From contig JAHREC010000030.1 in NCBI GenBank assembly GCA_020081605.1, positions 1,612,001 to 1,676,000 on the forward strand: DNA of 64,000 nucleotides, read 5' to 3'. This DNA is from Albifimbria verrucaria (Eukaryota > Ascomycota > Sordariomycetes > Hypocreales > Stachybotryaceae). Below the pieces are notes generated by a model. It made no database searches. It saw only the letters and a program-made list of their open reading frames with translations, and was not told where the DNA came from. A program made the translations under genes and the position numbers. Every line of letters begins with the position of its first letter. Position 1 is the first letter of the stretch. Positions 1-15,700 of the stretch are shown here, one piece after another.

Positions 1-3000
1 ATATAATAATAAACTTATTAATATATTCCCTAAGGATATAATTAATTATTCTCTAGAATATTATTAATATATTAATAAATCTAAAAGGTATTATAAGGTA
101 TTTAAATAAGCTAAACTTAGTCTAAAAGGCGGTTTTCTATTTTTTACTTTTTTTATTTAAATTAAGTTATAGGCCCCTTTAAGGTCTAAAGCTATAAACT
201 AATTTTTTCTATATAAATAGTCTTTTATTTCTATTATTAAGGATAATAATATATAGTTCTTAATTATAATTATATTAAGTCTTTAATAATTTATTATTAA
301 TTAGAGTTTATTATTTTTCTTTAGTATAAATATTATAGGGTAGCCTATTAATAATATTAAGGGTTTAATATATTCTTTTTTAATATTTTATTAATATATT
401 CTTTTAGGCTTTTAAGTTCCTTAATATTAAGGTTATAGATTAATAAGTTATATATTTTTATTTTATTTATAAAGTTAATTTTATAATCCTATTCTGAATA
501 TTTTAATAATTTTATTTTAAGTTTTTTCTAAAATAGCTTTTTATATTTTCTATACTTTTTAGGTATATTCTTTAATTATTCTTCTTTTCTAGGGTTAAGG
601 GTCCTTTTTTTAGCTAAATAGATTTTTTATTATTATTATTATTTCTACTCTTAGTAGATTTAAATATTATTTAGCTTTATTATTATTATCTTTATTTTAT
701 TTATATTTTATCCTAGGTTATATTACCTTCTTAATTAATATAGTATTTAATACTTAATACTTTTATTTATTCTTATAGTATTTCCCTTATTAAGATAGTA
801 AGTTACTCTGAATATTTATTCTTAATTAGATCTTTAATAGATTTATTAGTTTCCTTTTAGCTAAGGTTATCTAGCTAATAGTAAAATTGATTAATAGATT
901 TTTAGCCTTTAATTATAATTACCCTAGGAGAATATTATTATTATTTAAATCGATTATATTAAATCCTATCTATATAGGTTTCTCTGTATAGATTGCCTAT
1001 AATAGGTATATTTATTTATTAATAATATTATTATTATATCTTATTAAGTTTCCTTTATAGTTTATAATAGAATAGGGTTTTCCTTCCTTTTTTATAATAA
1101 TTATAGTTAATTTATAATTTTATAGTTAATAAAGTTATTTATAGCGCTAGTATTTATTTTAGCCTATAACTTTTTTCCTATAATCTTAATTTTAATTATA
1201 TATTTTTTATAGACTATTTCTCCTAATAGTTTTCTTATTATATTTAGGTATTAAGATTTTTTATTATTCTTTTTAATAATAATATTTAAGTATTATCTTT
1301 ATAGGAAATTCTTCTTTCTTTTAATATTCTTTTAGCTATTTTTATAAAGGATTAATTATCCTAATTATCTTTATTTAATTATTTTATTATACTATTTATA
1401 AAGTATTTATAGCTAAAGTATATATAATACTTTAAATAATATATAGTATATTTAAGCTTATATTTATTAAATATTATTCTAATTATTAATAAGAAGTGTT
1501 TTTTAGATATAATAGCTTATTCTATTTTATATTTAAAATAGTCTAGGTTTAAATACTTATATAAATACTTTTTTTATATTTTTTAATTCCCTTATACTAA
1601 GGTTATCTATTTCTAATATAAATAGCTTCTTTTCTAGCTTCTTAGTATAAATAGTATCCTTTAATTTTAGAATATTAATACTATTTATATTATAAGTTTA
1701 TATAGTCTTAAGCTAGTTTCTTTCTTTTAGTATACTTATAAGGCTACTTAGGGCTCCTTTTTAATATAGCTATTATATAGTCTATATAGTATATATTTAC
1801 TTTATAATAATATATTTTATTTTATTAATATAGAATATATATTTTTTTAAGTTTTATTTTTATAAAGAATAGATTATTCTAGGCTTTCTTAATTAAATAG
1901 TATATATATTAATACTATAGGTATAATATTTAGTTAGTATCTATATATTTAAGGTTTATTATATATATAAAGGGGTTATTATTATTCTATATATAGAGAA
2001 TAATACTCTTTTTAATATAGATTTAATATTAATAGCTTAGATAGTTATAGTATAATCCTTAGTTTCTTCTTTAGGGTAAAATCAGATATTAACTTACTTT
2101 AGGAGATTTTATATTTCTTTATTTAAATTATTTTCTATATTATTATTCTCTATATTATATTTAATCTTAGTATAGGGTTATATATCCCTATAGTTCCTAG
2201 TTAATCTAGTAAATTATATTATAGTTATATATCTAGGATTTTTATTATAAATTAAAGAATTAGTTTAAATACTATATATTATTAAGAGTTTAATATATTT
2301 AAATATTATTTTAAACTTATTATATTTAGATTATATTATTCTTTTATTATAGGTTTAAATTTAACTTTTTTATTAGCCTTTTTAATACTTAATAATCCTT
2401 TATAAAATATCCTTTCTTTCTATAATTATAATATATAAACTCCTTTTTACTTTTTTATTTTTTCCTTTACTCTTTTAAACTATATTAAGGTCTATAGGTC
2501 CTATATAGATTCTATATACTATATAACGCTCCTATTATAGTTTTTAGGTATTTACTTAATAAATAGATTAATTTACTCTATATCCTTATTATTCTATTTT
2601 CTTTTTTATAGATACTTATTAATTAAAATAGCTTTATAAAAGTATTTTTCTAGAATTATTTTTTCTTTTTAATTTTAATAAGTTTATCCTTAATTTTTTT
2701 TTAATTTTATTATAGAATATTTTTTAAATACTGCTTTAAGCTAATTAATATAAAAGATAGTTTATTTAAATATTATTATAAAGGATAATATTAATTTAAT
2801 TTATTAAATTTTATTAAGTTTTTCTTAGCTTTTTTAATTTTATTAATAACTCTAAAGGTTTTATAAATTTATTCTATAAAAATCTTAAAATTAATAAAGA
2901 TTAATTCTATTTCTTCCTTCTTTATTGCTAAGGGATTATTAATATAATCTCTAAGGGTAGGTTTAAACTAAATATTAACTCTTCTTTTAATAATTATACT

Positions 3001-4045
3001 ATAAATATTATTCTATCCTTATCTAGGATAAAAGTGGTTTTAAATAATTAAAAGTATACTTTAAGTAAGATAATAAATCCTTAAAGTTTTTAAGGTTTTT
3101 ATTAAAGGGTTTAAATTTAAATACCTTAATAATAATATTTACTTCTTTTCTCCTATTAATAATTATTTTTTTTTATTATAGAGCCTATTAAATTATTTTT
3201 TATACTTTTTAATAGCTACCCTTTAGATTTTAATAAATTATCTTAATATAGTTTTTATTTAAATAATCTTAGTCTTAAGATTCTATACTTTATAGTTACT
3301 AAAGGTATTTTTATAAAGCTAATAAATTTTAATATATATATTATTAAGCTTAATCTTTATTTTAAAGAGCTTTTTTTAAGGTAATTATTTTTTTATTTTT
3401 ATTAAAGTTATTATTATTTATATTATTATCTTTATTATTATTAGCCCTCTTGCTTATTAATAGAGTAGATTTATTGAGGGTAATAATAAAGCTAGTTAGG
3501 GTTAGTGATTTAGCTATAGCTTTATTAATAGCCTTAAAAGTTTCTTTTATTATTATTTATTGCTTTAGATAATAAATAATATTATTTAGAATAAGAGCTA
3601 TTAATATATAATAATCTAGGTTATTTTATACCTTTATAAAAAATATAAAATAAATAAGGTTAGGTTATTATCCTTAAATAAATAATAAGGCTTATTATTA
3701 TTTTAAAGTAATAATTATATAATTATTATTAATTAGGTAAATTACCTTTAGGAACTTAGATTAAGGGTAGCTTAATAACTATATATTATTAATAGCTAAT
3801 AGCCTTTATTTTTAATAGTAGAAGAGACTTATAATAATCTAGGTTATTCTATACCTTTATAAAAGATATAGAGTAAGTAAGATTAGGTTATTATCCTTAG
3901 ATAAATAATAAAGCTTATTATTATTCTAAAGTAATAATTATATAATTATTATTAATTAAGTAAATTACCTTTAGAAACTCAGGTCTAGGGTAGCTTAATA
4001 ACTATATATTATTAATAGCTAATAGTCTCTACTTCTAATAATAAG
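1..4045 (-). mobile_element. RIP-degraded Ty3/Gypsy element, copy A (5' half)
   Basis: This T-rich, AT-saturated stretch has no surviving reading frame. It is collinear with 7,650-11,470 over its whole length; for example, 1-120 matches 7,655-7,775 apart from C/T and G/A type differences. It is therefore a second copy of the same element on the minus strand, running from the leader (right) to the reverse transcriptase region at the window edge. The downstream part of pol lies outside the window. Dense TA dinucleotides and transition-type differences between copies are the signature of repeat-induced point mutation (RIP). The copy shares one LTR with copy B to its right. Confidence 0.8.
3603..4045 (-). 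repeat. Leader segment duplicated in tandem (2 x about 225 bp)
   Basis: The segment beginning with 'tataataatctaggttatt' near 3,608 recurs near 3,832. Each copy ends in 'attaatagctaatag' followed by a short purine-rich stretch. The second element (11,255-11,470) has a single copy. The segment lies between gag and the LTR, so it is the untranslated leader, and copy A carries an internal duplication of it. Confidence 0.6.
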
Positions 4046-4690
4046 AGAGACTCCTATTTATATACTAAAAGGTTTATTTACTTATAATAAATAAATAATT
4101 ATTATTACTTATTTATTTATAATAAGCAGATAAGCTATATAGATTATTATTATATAATAACCTAATAATCTATAATAGCTATTATTCTATATAGATTATT
4201 CTAACCCTAATAATTTATTTTTAATTACTCTATATTATCCTATATTTTATATTATTCTCCTAAAAGGCTAATATATTTTATATATTAATCTATCTTATAT
4301 CCTAGCCTATCCCCTACTAGCCTATAAGCTAGGTTAATATATCTTATATTAACCTACTACTAGGGTTAATATACTATAGGCTAGCCTTAATTATTCTCTA
4401 AGAATACTAACTCTATCTTCTAGTATATAGCTCCCTTTTTTCTTTTATAATACTATTTTAATTATTTAGCCTTATATTAAATATACTTAAGGCTATCTCT
4501 TTTATTAATTTCCTATAAATAATAATAAACCCTTTTAATACTACTTATCTCCTATTAATAATTATTTTAATAAATATTAATAAATCTTTAATATTAATCC
4601 TATTATAGGGTCCCTAATAACCAGATTAGCTTATTATTATTCTATTATTTTAATTATAATATTAACTAAGATTATAATATAATAATCCCT
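4046..4690 (-). repeat. LTR shared by tandem Gypsy copies A and B
   Basis: This stretch matches each of the two LTR units at 11,470-12,740, including 'agcctatcccctactagcct' and the terminal 'ggattagcttattatta'. It lies between the leader of copy A and the 3' end of copy B's pol region. It therefore serves as 5' LTR of A and 3' LTR of B, as expected for two elements joined by unequal recombination. Confidence 0.65.
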
Positions 4691-7600
4691 CTTCTATAGC
4701 CAAGTCCTTAAGGCTATAATCCTTATATAAAATTACTTATTATTTATTTACTTTTATAAATTAACCTGCTTCTTTCTTTTTCTATATTATATTAATATTA
4801 TAATTAATTATACTTTATTAGATTCTACTACTTATTATTAGAAACTTTATTTAGTTATTAAGTAATTTAATTTCTTTATTATACTATATACTTATTATAA
4901 AAATAAAAGGGTAAAATATAAAATAATAAAAGAAGGTTAAAAGTATTAAATCTATATTTATTTAGGTTACCCTTATAATTCTAATAATATTCCCTTCTTT
5001 CCTATAGATTATCCTTATTTTTTTTTTTAATTATTTTATTACTAATTTCTTATAGTATTTTATATAATTAAGGAGGATAAATATTTAAAATAGAAGAAGG
5101 AGAAGGCTAAGTTTAACCTTCTTTAGAAGTAGGCTTCTTTAAATAAGGCTATTATAAAATTAGTATAGTTATATTATTAATATTATTTCCTTAAGTTTAA
5201 GGGAGTATTATAATTATATTTATTAAGTAGGAGGCTTTTATTAAAGAGGTTTCTAAGGTAGTTATTAATATATAAACCTTAGTTTATTTTAATATAATTA
5301 ATTAGCCTTTGCTTAGTTTAAAGGAGTTTATAGATTTTAACCCTTTAAATAACTTTAAAATTCCTTTAGCTTAATTTTAATATTAAATAAATTTTTAATA
5401 GTTCCTAGGTATTCTTATTTTTATTATATCTTTTTTATTTAATAAAATATTTTTCTTTACCTTTATTATTAATTTTATATTCTAGAATTTTCTTAATTTT
5501 ATATTTTAATTTAATTAGAAGAACTTTAATATCTTCTTTAGCTAATTCTTTATTTAATATTTTTTTAAAAGTATAATATAAAAAATATTATATATCCTTA
5601 TTTTATTTAAAAGTTTAATTTTATAATTAATATCTAAGATTTTTTATAATATTAAGAATAATCTTAGTTTCTTATAGTTTAATTTATTATTAGGTCTTAT
5701 AGTTTTAATATTTATATAATATATATAAACTATATCTCCCTTTAAAAAGTTAATCCTTTTAATTTTTTTTTATTATAGAATTCCTTTATTTTTATTTATA
5801 TAAATAAAATTTCTTTATAAAATATATTATATAACTTTTTATTTTATTTACTTTAATTATTCCTTTTTATATCCTATCCTTAGTAATAACTCCTTATAGA
5901 ATTTAAATTTAAATCCTTTATTTATATAATATAATATAAATTTAATAGTTTTTAATATATTTAAATTATAGGTAATTTATATAATTAATAATTACTTTAT
6001 TTAATTATTTTATTTATAATTTATAAAATACTATAAATATTATTTTAATATTTAATTTATTTATTCTATTTATTTATTAGTTTATAAATAATAAGTAATA
6101 TTAAGCTTACTTTTTACTCCTAACTATACTATAAATTCTTATTAGAATTTTAATATAAATATTAATCCTCTATTAAAAATAATTTTATTTAATAATCTAT
6201 ATTATAATATTATATATTTTAAGAAATAATATACTATATCCTTAGTATCTATAGCTTTATTATAAATAATAAAGTATATAAATTTTATTAATCTATCTAT
6301 AATAATAAAAATATTATTATAATTATTCTTTATTCTTAATTCTTTTAACCTAGGTAATTTTATTATAAAGTCCTATAAGATTAATTCCTATAAATACTTT
6401 AATATTAATAATAATTTTAAGTATTTATAAGGTTTATATTTTATTAATTTAACCTTATTATAGATATTATAATTTTTTATATAATTCTCTATATATTATT
6501 GGAGCTAGGGTATATTATAAAACCTAATAATTTATTTCTAGGTTTTCTTTATTCTTAGATATTCTATAAATAAACTATTATAATATTCTTTAATTATTTT
6601 TTTAATTTTTTTCTTTAATATCTATACTTTCCCTTTATAGTATTAGGTTTAGCTATATTTCCTAAAATCTTTATTTTCTTTAGATTATTAAGCTTCTTCC
6701 TATATTCCTAGGATTTCCCTAAAGAAAGTATTAAAACTTTAATTTATATAAAAATAATTTAATTATTATACCTATACTATATATTTATTAATATTTTTAA
6801 TAAAGATTTATATAATTATTATAAATATATTTTATTTATACTTTAATTTATAGCTAAGTATATTTATTTTATTATTCTTTAATCCTTTTTAATAAATAAT
6901 TTTATAGTTAAATAAGCTTAATATTTCTATATATTATATTTATTTTATTATTAGGGTTTATATTATTATAAAATAGAAGATATTTTTATAGTTAATATAG
7001 ACTTTAATTTTATATTTACTTCCTATAAAATAATATTAAAACTCGTTAAAACTTTTAATAATAACTATAAATTCCTTATTATATATAAAGTAATATAATA
7101 ATAACCTATTAAGCTTCTTTAATTAAAATATAATAGAGTATAAAACTCTATTTTTATTTTATTATTTTATTATTGCTCTTAATATAAAATTTAATATATT
7201 TATTTCTAGTTTAATAGCTAATTCTAGGTTAAATATAGCTAGAATCGGTTCTAATAATATATAGTCTTTAATCTTTTAAAAGCTTCGATTTTCTTTTTTA
7301 AACTTAAACTTAATATCCTTATATATAAAGTCTATAAAGAATCTTATAATCTTTCTAAAATTTTTAATAAATTATTAATAATAATTAATAAATCTAAGGA
7401 AGCTTTATATATCCTTAATATTCTTAGGTTCTTTTTATTCTTTTATTATTATAATTTTTCCCTTTTCTATATAGATTTTATTTAATTTAATTATATACCC
7501 TAAGAAATTTATTTTTTAAATATAAAACTTATTTTTATTAGGTTTAATTAATAATTTAGTATTTTATAATATTTATAGGACTTTATATATATATTTTTTA

Positions 7601-10600
7601 TATTCTTTCTTTATTTTAAAGAAAATTAAAATATTATTAAGATATATAATAATAAATTTATTAATATATTCTTAAAGGATATAATTAATTATTCTTTAGA
7701 ATATTATTAATATATTTATAAATCTAAATAGTATTATAAGGTATTTAAATAAACTAAACTTAATCCTAAAAGTAATTTTCTATTCTTTGCCTTTTTTATT
7801 TAAATTAAATTATAAGCTTCTTTAAGATTTAGAGCTATAAATTAACTTTTTTATATAAATAGTCTCTTATTTCTATTATTAAAGATAATAATATATAATC
7901 TTTTATTATAATTATATTAAATCTTTAATAATTTATTATTAATTATAATTTATTATTTTTCTTTAATATAAATATTATAGGGTAGCCTATTAATAATATT
8001 AAGGGTTTAATATATTCTTTTTTAATATTTTATTAATATATTCTTTTAGGCTTTTAAGTTCCTTAATATTAAGGTTATAAATTAGTAGATTATATATTTT
8101 TACCCTATTTATAAGATTAATTTTATAGTCCTATTCTAAATATTTTAATAATTTTATTTTAAGTTTTTCCTAAAATAGCTTTTTATATTTTTATACTTTT
8201 TAAGTATATTTTTAATTATTCTTTTTCTTTTAGGGTTAAGGGTTCTTTCTTTTAGCTAAATAGGTTTCTTATTATTATTATTATTTCTATTCTTAATAGA
8301 TTTAAATACTATTTAGCTTTATTATTATTATTTTTATTTTATTTATATTTTATTTTAGATTATATTATTTTCTTAATTAATATAGTATTTAATACCTAGC
8401 GCTTTTATTTATTCTTATAATATTTCCTTGCTAAGATAGTAAGTTACTTTAGATATTTATTCTTAGTTAGATCTTTAATAAATTTATTAATTTCCTTTTA
8501 ACTAAGATTACTTAGCTAATAATAAAATTAATTAATAGATTTTTAGCCTTTAATTATAATTACCCTAAGAGAATATTATTACTATCTAAGTTAATTATAT
8601 TGAATCCTATCTATATAGGTTTTTTTATATAGATTATCTATAATAGGTATATTTATTTATTAATAATATTATTATTATACTTTATTAAATTTCCTTTATA
8701 GTTTATAATAGGATAGGGTCTTTTTTCCTTTTTATAGTAATTATAGTTAATTTATAATTTTATAGTTAATAAAGTTATTTATAGCGTTAATATCTATTTT
8801 AGCCTATAATTTCTTTTTTATAATTTTAATCTTAATTATATATCTTTTATAAACTATTTCTCCTAATAGTTTTCTTATTATATTTAGGTATTAAAATCTT
8901 TTATTATTTCTTTTTAATAATAATACCTAAATATTATCTTTATAGAAAATTCTTCTTACTTTTAATATTCCTTTAGTTATTTTTATAAAAAATCGATTAT
9001 CCTAATTATCCTTATTTAATTATTTTATTATATTATTTATAAAGTACTTATAGCTAAAGTATATATAATATTCTAGATAATATATAGTATATTTAAGTTT
9101 ATATTTATTAAGTATTATTCTAATTATTAATAGGAAGTGTTTTTTAAATATAATAGCTTATTCTATTTTATATTTAAAATAATCTAGGTTTAAGTATTTA
9201 TATAAATACTTCTTTTTATATTTTTAATCCCCTTATACTAAGATTATCTATTTCTAATATAAATAGCTTCTTTTCTAGCTTCTTAGTATAAATAATATCC
9301 TTTGATTTTAAAGTATTAATGCTATTTATATTATAAGCTTATATAATCTTAAGCTAGTTTCTTTCTCTTAATATACTTATAGGGCCACTCAGGGCTCCTT
9401 TTTAATATAGCTATTATATAATCTATATAATATATACCTACTTTATAGTAGTATATTTTACTTTATTAATATAAAGTATATATTTTCTTAAGTTTTATTT
9501 TTATAAAGAATAGATTATTCTAGGCTTTCTTAATTAGATAGTATATATATTAATACTATAGGTATAATATTTAATTAATATTTATATATTTAGGGTTTAT
9601 TATATATATAGAAAGGTTATTATTATTTTATATATAGGGAATAATACTCTTTTTAATATAGATTTAATATCGATAGCTTAGATAATTATAGTATAATCCT
9701 CGGTTTCTCCTTTAGGGTAGAATTAAATATTAGCTTATTTTAGGAGATTTTATATTTCTTTATTTAAATTATCTTCTATATTATTATTCTCTATATTATA
9801 CTTAATCTTAATATAAAGATTATATATCCTTATAGTTCTTAGTTAATTTAATAAATTATATTATAATTATATATCTAGGATTTTTATTATAAATTAAAGA
9901 ATTAATTTAGGTACTATATATTATTAAGAGTTTAGTATATTTAAATATTATGTTAAACTTATTATATTTAGATTATATTATTCTTCTATTATAGATTTAA
10001 ATTTAACTTTTTATTAGCCTTTTTAGTATTTAATAATCTTTTATAAAATATCCCTTTTTCTTATAATTATAGTATATAAACTCCTTTTTATCCTTTTTAT
10101 TTTTTTCTTTACCCTTTTAAATTATATTAAGGTCTATAGATCCTATATAGATTCTATATACTATATAGCACTCCTATTATAGTTTTTAAATATTTATTTA
10201 ATAAATAGATTAATTTATTTTATATCCTTATTATTCTATTTTCCTTTTCTATAAATACTTATTAATTAAAATAGCTTTATAAAAGTATCTTTTAAAATTA
10301 TTTCTTCTCTCTTAATCTTAATAAGTTTATCCTTAATTTCTTCTTTAACTTTATTATAGAATATTTTTTTAAATACTGCTTTAGGCTAATTAATATAAAA
10401 GATAGTTTATTTAAATATTATTATAAAGAATAATATTAATTTAATTTATTAAATTTTATTAAATTCTTTTTAGCCTTTTTAATTTTATTAATAACTCTAA
10501 AGATTTTATAAATTTATTCTATAAAAGTCTTAAAATCAATAAAAATTAATTTTATTTCTTCTTTTCTTAATACTAAAGGGTTATTAATATAATCTTTAAG

Positions 10601-11469
10601 AGTAAATTTAAACTAAATACTAACTTTTCCTTTTAATAATTATATTATAAATATTATTTTATCCTTATTTAAAATAAAAATAATTTTAAATAATTAAAAG
10701 TATACCTTAAATAAGATAATAAATCCTTAAAGTTTTTAGGGCTTTTATTAAAGGGTTTAGATTTAAGTGCTTTAATAATAGCACCTACTTTTCTCCTCCT
10801 ATTAATAGTTATCTCCCTTTTATTATAGAGCCTATTAAACTATTCTTTATACTTCTTAATAATTATCCCTTAGATTTTAATAAATTATTTTAATATAGCT
10901 TTTATTTAAATAATCTTAATCTTAAGATTCTATACTTTATAGTTATTAAAGGTATTCTTATAAAGTTAATAAATTTTAATATATATATTATTAAGCTTAA
11001 TCTTTATTTTAAAAAGCTTTTTTTAAAATAATTATTTTTTTATTTTTATTAAAATTATTATTATTTATATTATTATTTTTATTACTATTAACCTTTTTAT
11101 TTATTAATAAGGTAGGTTTATTAAGGATAATAATAGAGTTAATTAGGATTAATAGTTTAATTATAGCCTTATTAATAGCCTTAGAAATTTCTTCTATTAT
11201 TATTTATTATTTTAAATAATAAATAATATTATCTAGAATAAAAGCTATTAATATATAATAATCCAGGTTATTCTATACCTTATAAAAGGTATAAGGTAAA
11301 TAAGATTAGGTTATTATTCTTAGATAAGTAATAAGGCTTATTATTATTTTAAAGTAATAATTATATAATTATTATTAATTAAATAAATTACCTTTAGGAA
11401 CTTAAGTCTAGGATAGCTTAATAATTATATATTATTAATAGCTAATAATCTTTATTTTTAATAATAAAA
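4691..11469 (-). mobile_element. RIP-degraded Ty3/Gypsy element, copy B (internal region)
   Basis: This is the internal region of a complete-length Gypsy element on the minus strand. Read on that strand, 7,644-7,621 gives Y-L-N-N-I-L-I-F, the reverse transcriptase YLDDILIF box with both Asp codons turned to Asn by G->A. About 2 kb downstream, near 5,640, the sequence aligns with the end of the integrase in the plus-strand copy (near 16,210). The region 8,680-8,840 aligns with 13,050-13,250 of that copy. Order from right to left is leader (11,255-11,470), gag, protease and RT, RNase H, integrase. No frame is intact, so it is dead. Confidence 0.8.
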
Positions 11470-12740
11470 GAGATTCCTATCTATATATTAAGAGATTTAT
11501 TTATTTATAGTAAATAAATAATTATTATTATTTATTTATTTATAATAAATAAATAAGCTATATAGATTATTATTATATAATAGCTTAATAATCTATAGTA
11601 ATTATTACTCTATATAGATTATTCTAACCTTAATAATTTATTTCTAATTACCCTATATTATTCTATATTTTATACTATCCTCCTAAAAGGCTAGTATATT
11701 TTATATATTAATCTATCTTATATCCTAGCCTATCCCCTATTAGCCTATAAGCTAGGTTAATATATTTTATACTAGCCTACTACTAGGGTTAATATATTAT
11801 AGGCTAGCTTTAATTATCCTCTAGGAATACTAACTCTATCTTTTAATATATAGCTTCCTTTTTTCTTTTATAGTATTATTCTAATTATCTAGCTTTATAT
11901 TAAATATACTCAGGGCTATCTCTTTCTATTAATCTCCTATAGATAATAATAAACTCTTCTAGCGCTATTTATCTCCTATTAATAATTATTCTAGTAGATA
12001 CTAGCAGGTCTTTAGTATTAATCCTATTATAGAGTCTTTAATAATTAGATTAGCTTATTATTATTTTATTATCTTAGTTATAATATTAGCTAGGGTTATA
12101 ATAAGACTCCTATCTATATATTAAAAGATTTATTTATTTATAATAAATAAATAATTATTATTATTTACTTATTTATAATAAGTAAATAAGCTATATAGAT
12201 TATTATTATATAATAACTTAATAGTCTATAGTAATTATTACTCTATATAGATTATTCTAATCTTAATAATTTATTTTTAATTATTCTATATTATCCTATA
12301 TTTTATACTACCCTCCTAAGAGGCTAGTATATTTTATATATTAGCCTATTTTATATCCTAGCCTATCCCCTACTAGCCTATAAGCTAGGTTAATATATTT
12401 TATACTAGCCTATTGCTAGGGTTAATATACTATAGGCTAGCCTTAGTTATTCTCTAGGAATATTAACTCTATCTTCTAGTATATAGCTCCCTTTCTTCTT
12501 TTATAATACTATTCTAATTATCTAGTCTTATATTAGATATACTTAAGGCTGTCTCTTTTTATTAATCTTCTATAGATAATAATAAATCCTTCTAGCACTA
12601 TTTATCTTCTATTAATAGTTATTCTAGTAGGTGCTAGTGGGTTTTTAATATTGATTTTATTATAGGGTCCTTAATAATCGGATTAGCTTATTATTATTCT
12701 ATTATTTTAGTTATAGTATTAGCTAGGGTTGTAATATTTA
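11470..12740 (-). repeat. Two LTR units in direct tandem (about 635 bp each)
   Basis: Units 11,470-12,103 and 12,104-12,740 are near copies. Both start around 'cctatctatatatta' and end with 'ttagttata..attagctaggg'. They differ mainly by C/T and A/G. They form the 5' end of copy B. A double LTR suggests a further recombination or a solo LTR joined to an element. Confidence 0.65.
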
Positions 12741-15700
12741 GCCTTTATTATTTATATTATAAAAAAAAAAAAAATATTTTAAATATATTATAATCTTATA
12801 ATAAATATTATTCTATAAAAATATTAAAATAAATATAAATAATATTATATTCTAAATATTATATATTATAAATATATATATAATATTAAAAAAGAAAATT
12901 AAAATAATAAATAATTAATAAAATATAAATAAAATATATTTAAATATTATTATTAAAGAATAATAGAAGATTTTAAACTCTAAATATAATAAAAAAATTA
13001 TTAAAGGAAATAATTTATAAAAATATATTATTAAAATTAAAATTATAAAAAGAAATTAATTATTAAAATAAATATAAATATAATAAATAACTTTATTAAT
13101 TATAAAATTATAAATTAATTATAATTTCTATAAAAAAAAAAAGAATTTTATTTAATTATAAATTATAAAAAAATTCTTTATTCTATAATAATAAAAATAT
13201 TAATAAATAAATATAAATATTAAAAATAATTTATATAAATATAAAAATAAATATTAATTTTAATATTATTAAATTAAAATTAATTTATATTTTTTAAAAT
13301 AATTATAATTATATTAAAAAATTTATTAATTAATTTTATTATAAATTAAATTATTTTAATTAAAAAAAATTAATAAAATTATTAAAAATTTAATTAAAAT
13401 TAAATATTTAAAATAATTTATTATTAAAATAAAAATAATATTATAAAAATAAATAAAAATATTAAATAAAGAATATTATATTAAATTAAAAATCAATATA
13501 ATTTAAAATAAAATATAAATAAAATAAAAAAATAATAAAAAGAAAAATATTATTTAAATTTATTAAAAATAAAAATAATATAAATTATTAAAAATCTATT
13601 TAATTAAAAAAGGATTTTTAATTTTAAAAAAAAAAATTAATTAAAAAATATCCTTAAAAATATAAAAATATAATAAACTATTTTAAAAAGAATTTAAAAT
13701 AGAATTATTAGAATATATAAAATAAAATTATAAAATCTAGATTATTAATAAAAAAAAAATATTTTTTAAAAATATATAATTTTAATATTAAAGAATTTAA
13801 AGAATTTAAGGTTTATTTTAATAAAAACCTCTAAAAAGAATATATTTAATCTTTAAAATTTATAATAAAATACTTTATAATATTTATATTAAAAAAAATA
13901 AAAAACTTAAATTAATAATAAATTATAAATAATTAAATATAATTATTATTAAAAATTAAATTTTATTATTATTAATTATAAAAATAAAAGATTATTTATA
14001 TAAAAAAATTAATTTATAATTTTAAATTTAAAAAAATATATAATTTAATTTAAATAAAAAAAATAAAGAATAAAAAATTATTTTTTAAATAAAATTTAAA
14101 TTATTTAAATACTTTATAATATTTTTTAAATTTATTAATATATTAATAATATTTTAATAAATAATTAATTATATTTTATAAAATTATATTAATAAATTTA
14201 TTATAATATATTTTAATAATATTTTAATATTTTTTAAAAATAAAATAAAATATAAAAATATATATATTAAATTCTTTAAATATTATAGAATATTAAATTA
14301 TTAATTAAATTTAATAAAAATAAATTTTATATATAAAAAATAAATTTCTTTAAATATATAATTAAATTAAATAAGATTTAAATAAAAAAAAAAAATTATA
14401 ATAATATTAAAATAAAAATATTTAAAAATATTAAAAATATATAAAGTTTTTTTAAATTTATTAATTATTATTAATAATTTATTAAAGATTTTAAAAAATT
14501 ATTAAATCTTTTATAAATTTAATTAAAAAAATAAAGATTTTAAATTTAAAAAAAAAAAAATAAGCTTTTAAATAAATTAAATAATATATATTATTAAAAT
14601 TAATTTTAATAATATTTAATCTAGAATTATTAATAAAATTAAAAATAAATATATTAAATTTTATATTAAGAATATTAATAAAATAATATAATAAAAAAAA
14701 GATATTATATTCTATTATATTTTAATTAAAAAAATTTAATAAATTATTATTATATTATTTTATTTATAATAAAAAATTTATAATTATTATTAAAAATTTT
14801 AAGGAATTTAAATATTATTTTATAGAAAATAAATATAAAATTAAAATTTATATAAATTATAAAAATATTTTTTATTTTATAATAATATAAACCTTAAATA
14901 TATAATTAATAAAATATATAAAAATATTAAATTTATTTAATTATAAAATTATTTATTAAAAAAGATTAAAAATAATAAAATTAATATATTAAGCTATAAA
15001 TTAAAATATAAATAAAAATACCTATAATAATTATATAGATTTTTATTATTAATTTAAAAAAAAATAATTTAAAAATAATAATTTAATTATATATATATTA
15101 AAAAATTAAAAAAAATTAATAAATAATATTATAAATATATAAATATAAACTATAATATTAAAAAATATAATTAATATAAAAAGAATTAATAATTTTATTT
15201 ATAAATAAAAAAAAATATAAATATTTAATAAAATAATAATAATAATTATTTAAAAATATTATAATTATCTTTTAATAAAATATTTAAAAATAAAAAAATT
15301 TATAAATAAATTAATAAATTTTATAATATATTAAAACTATAATAATATATAAAAAAATATATTAAAAACTATAATATATATAATAAAGCTAAATTAATAT
15401 AATATAAATTATATAAATACTTAAAATTATTATTAATATTAAAGTATTTATAGAAATTAATTTTATAGAATTTTATAATAAAATTATTTAAATTTAAAAA
15501 CTAAAAATAAAAAATAATTATAATAATATTTTTATTATTATAAATAAATTTATAAAATTTATATATTTTATTTTATATAATAAAATAATAAATATTAAAA
15601 ATATAATATATTATTTTTTAAATATATAATATTTTAAAATAAATTATTAAATAAAATTATTTTTAATAAAGAATTAATATTTATTTTAAAATTTTAATAA

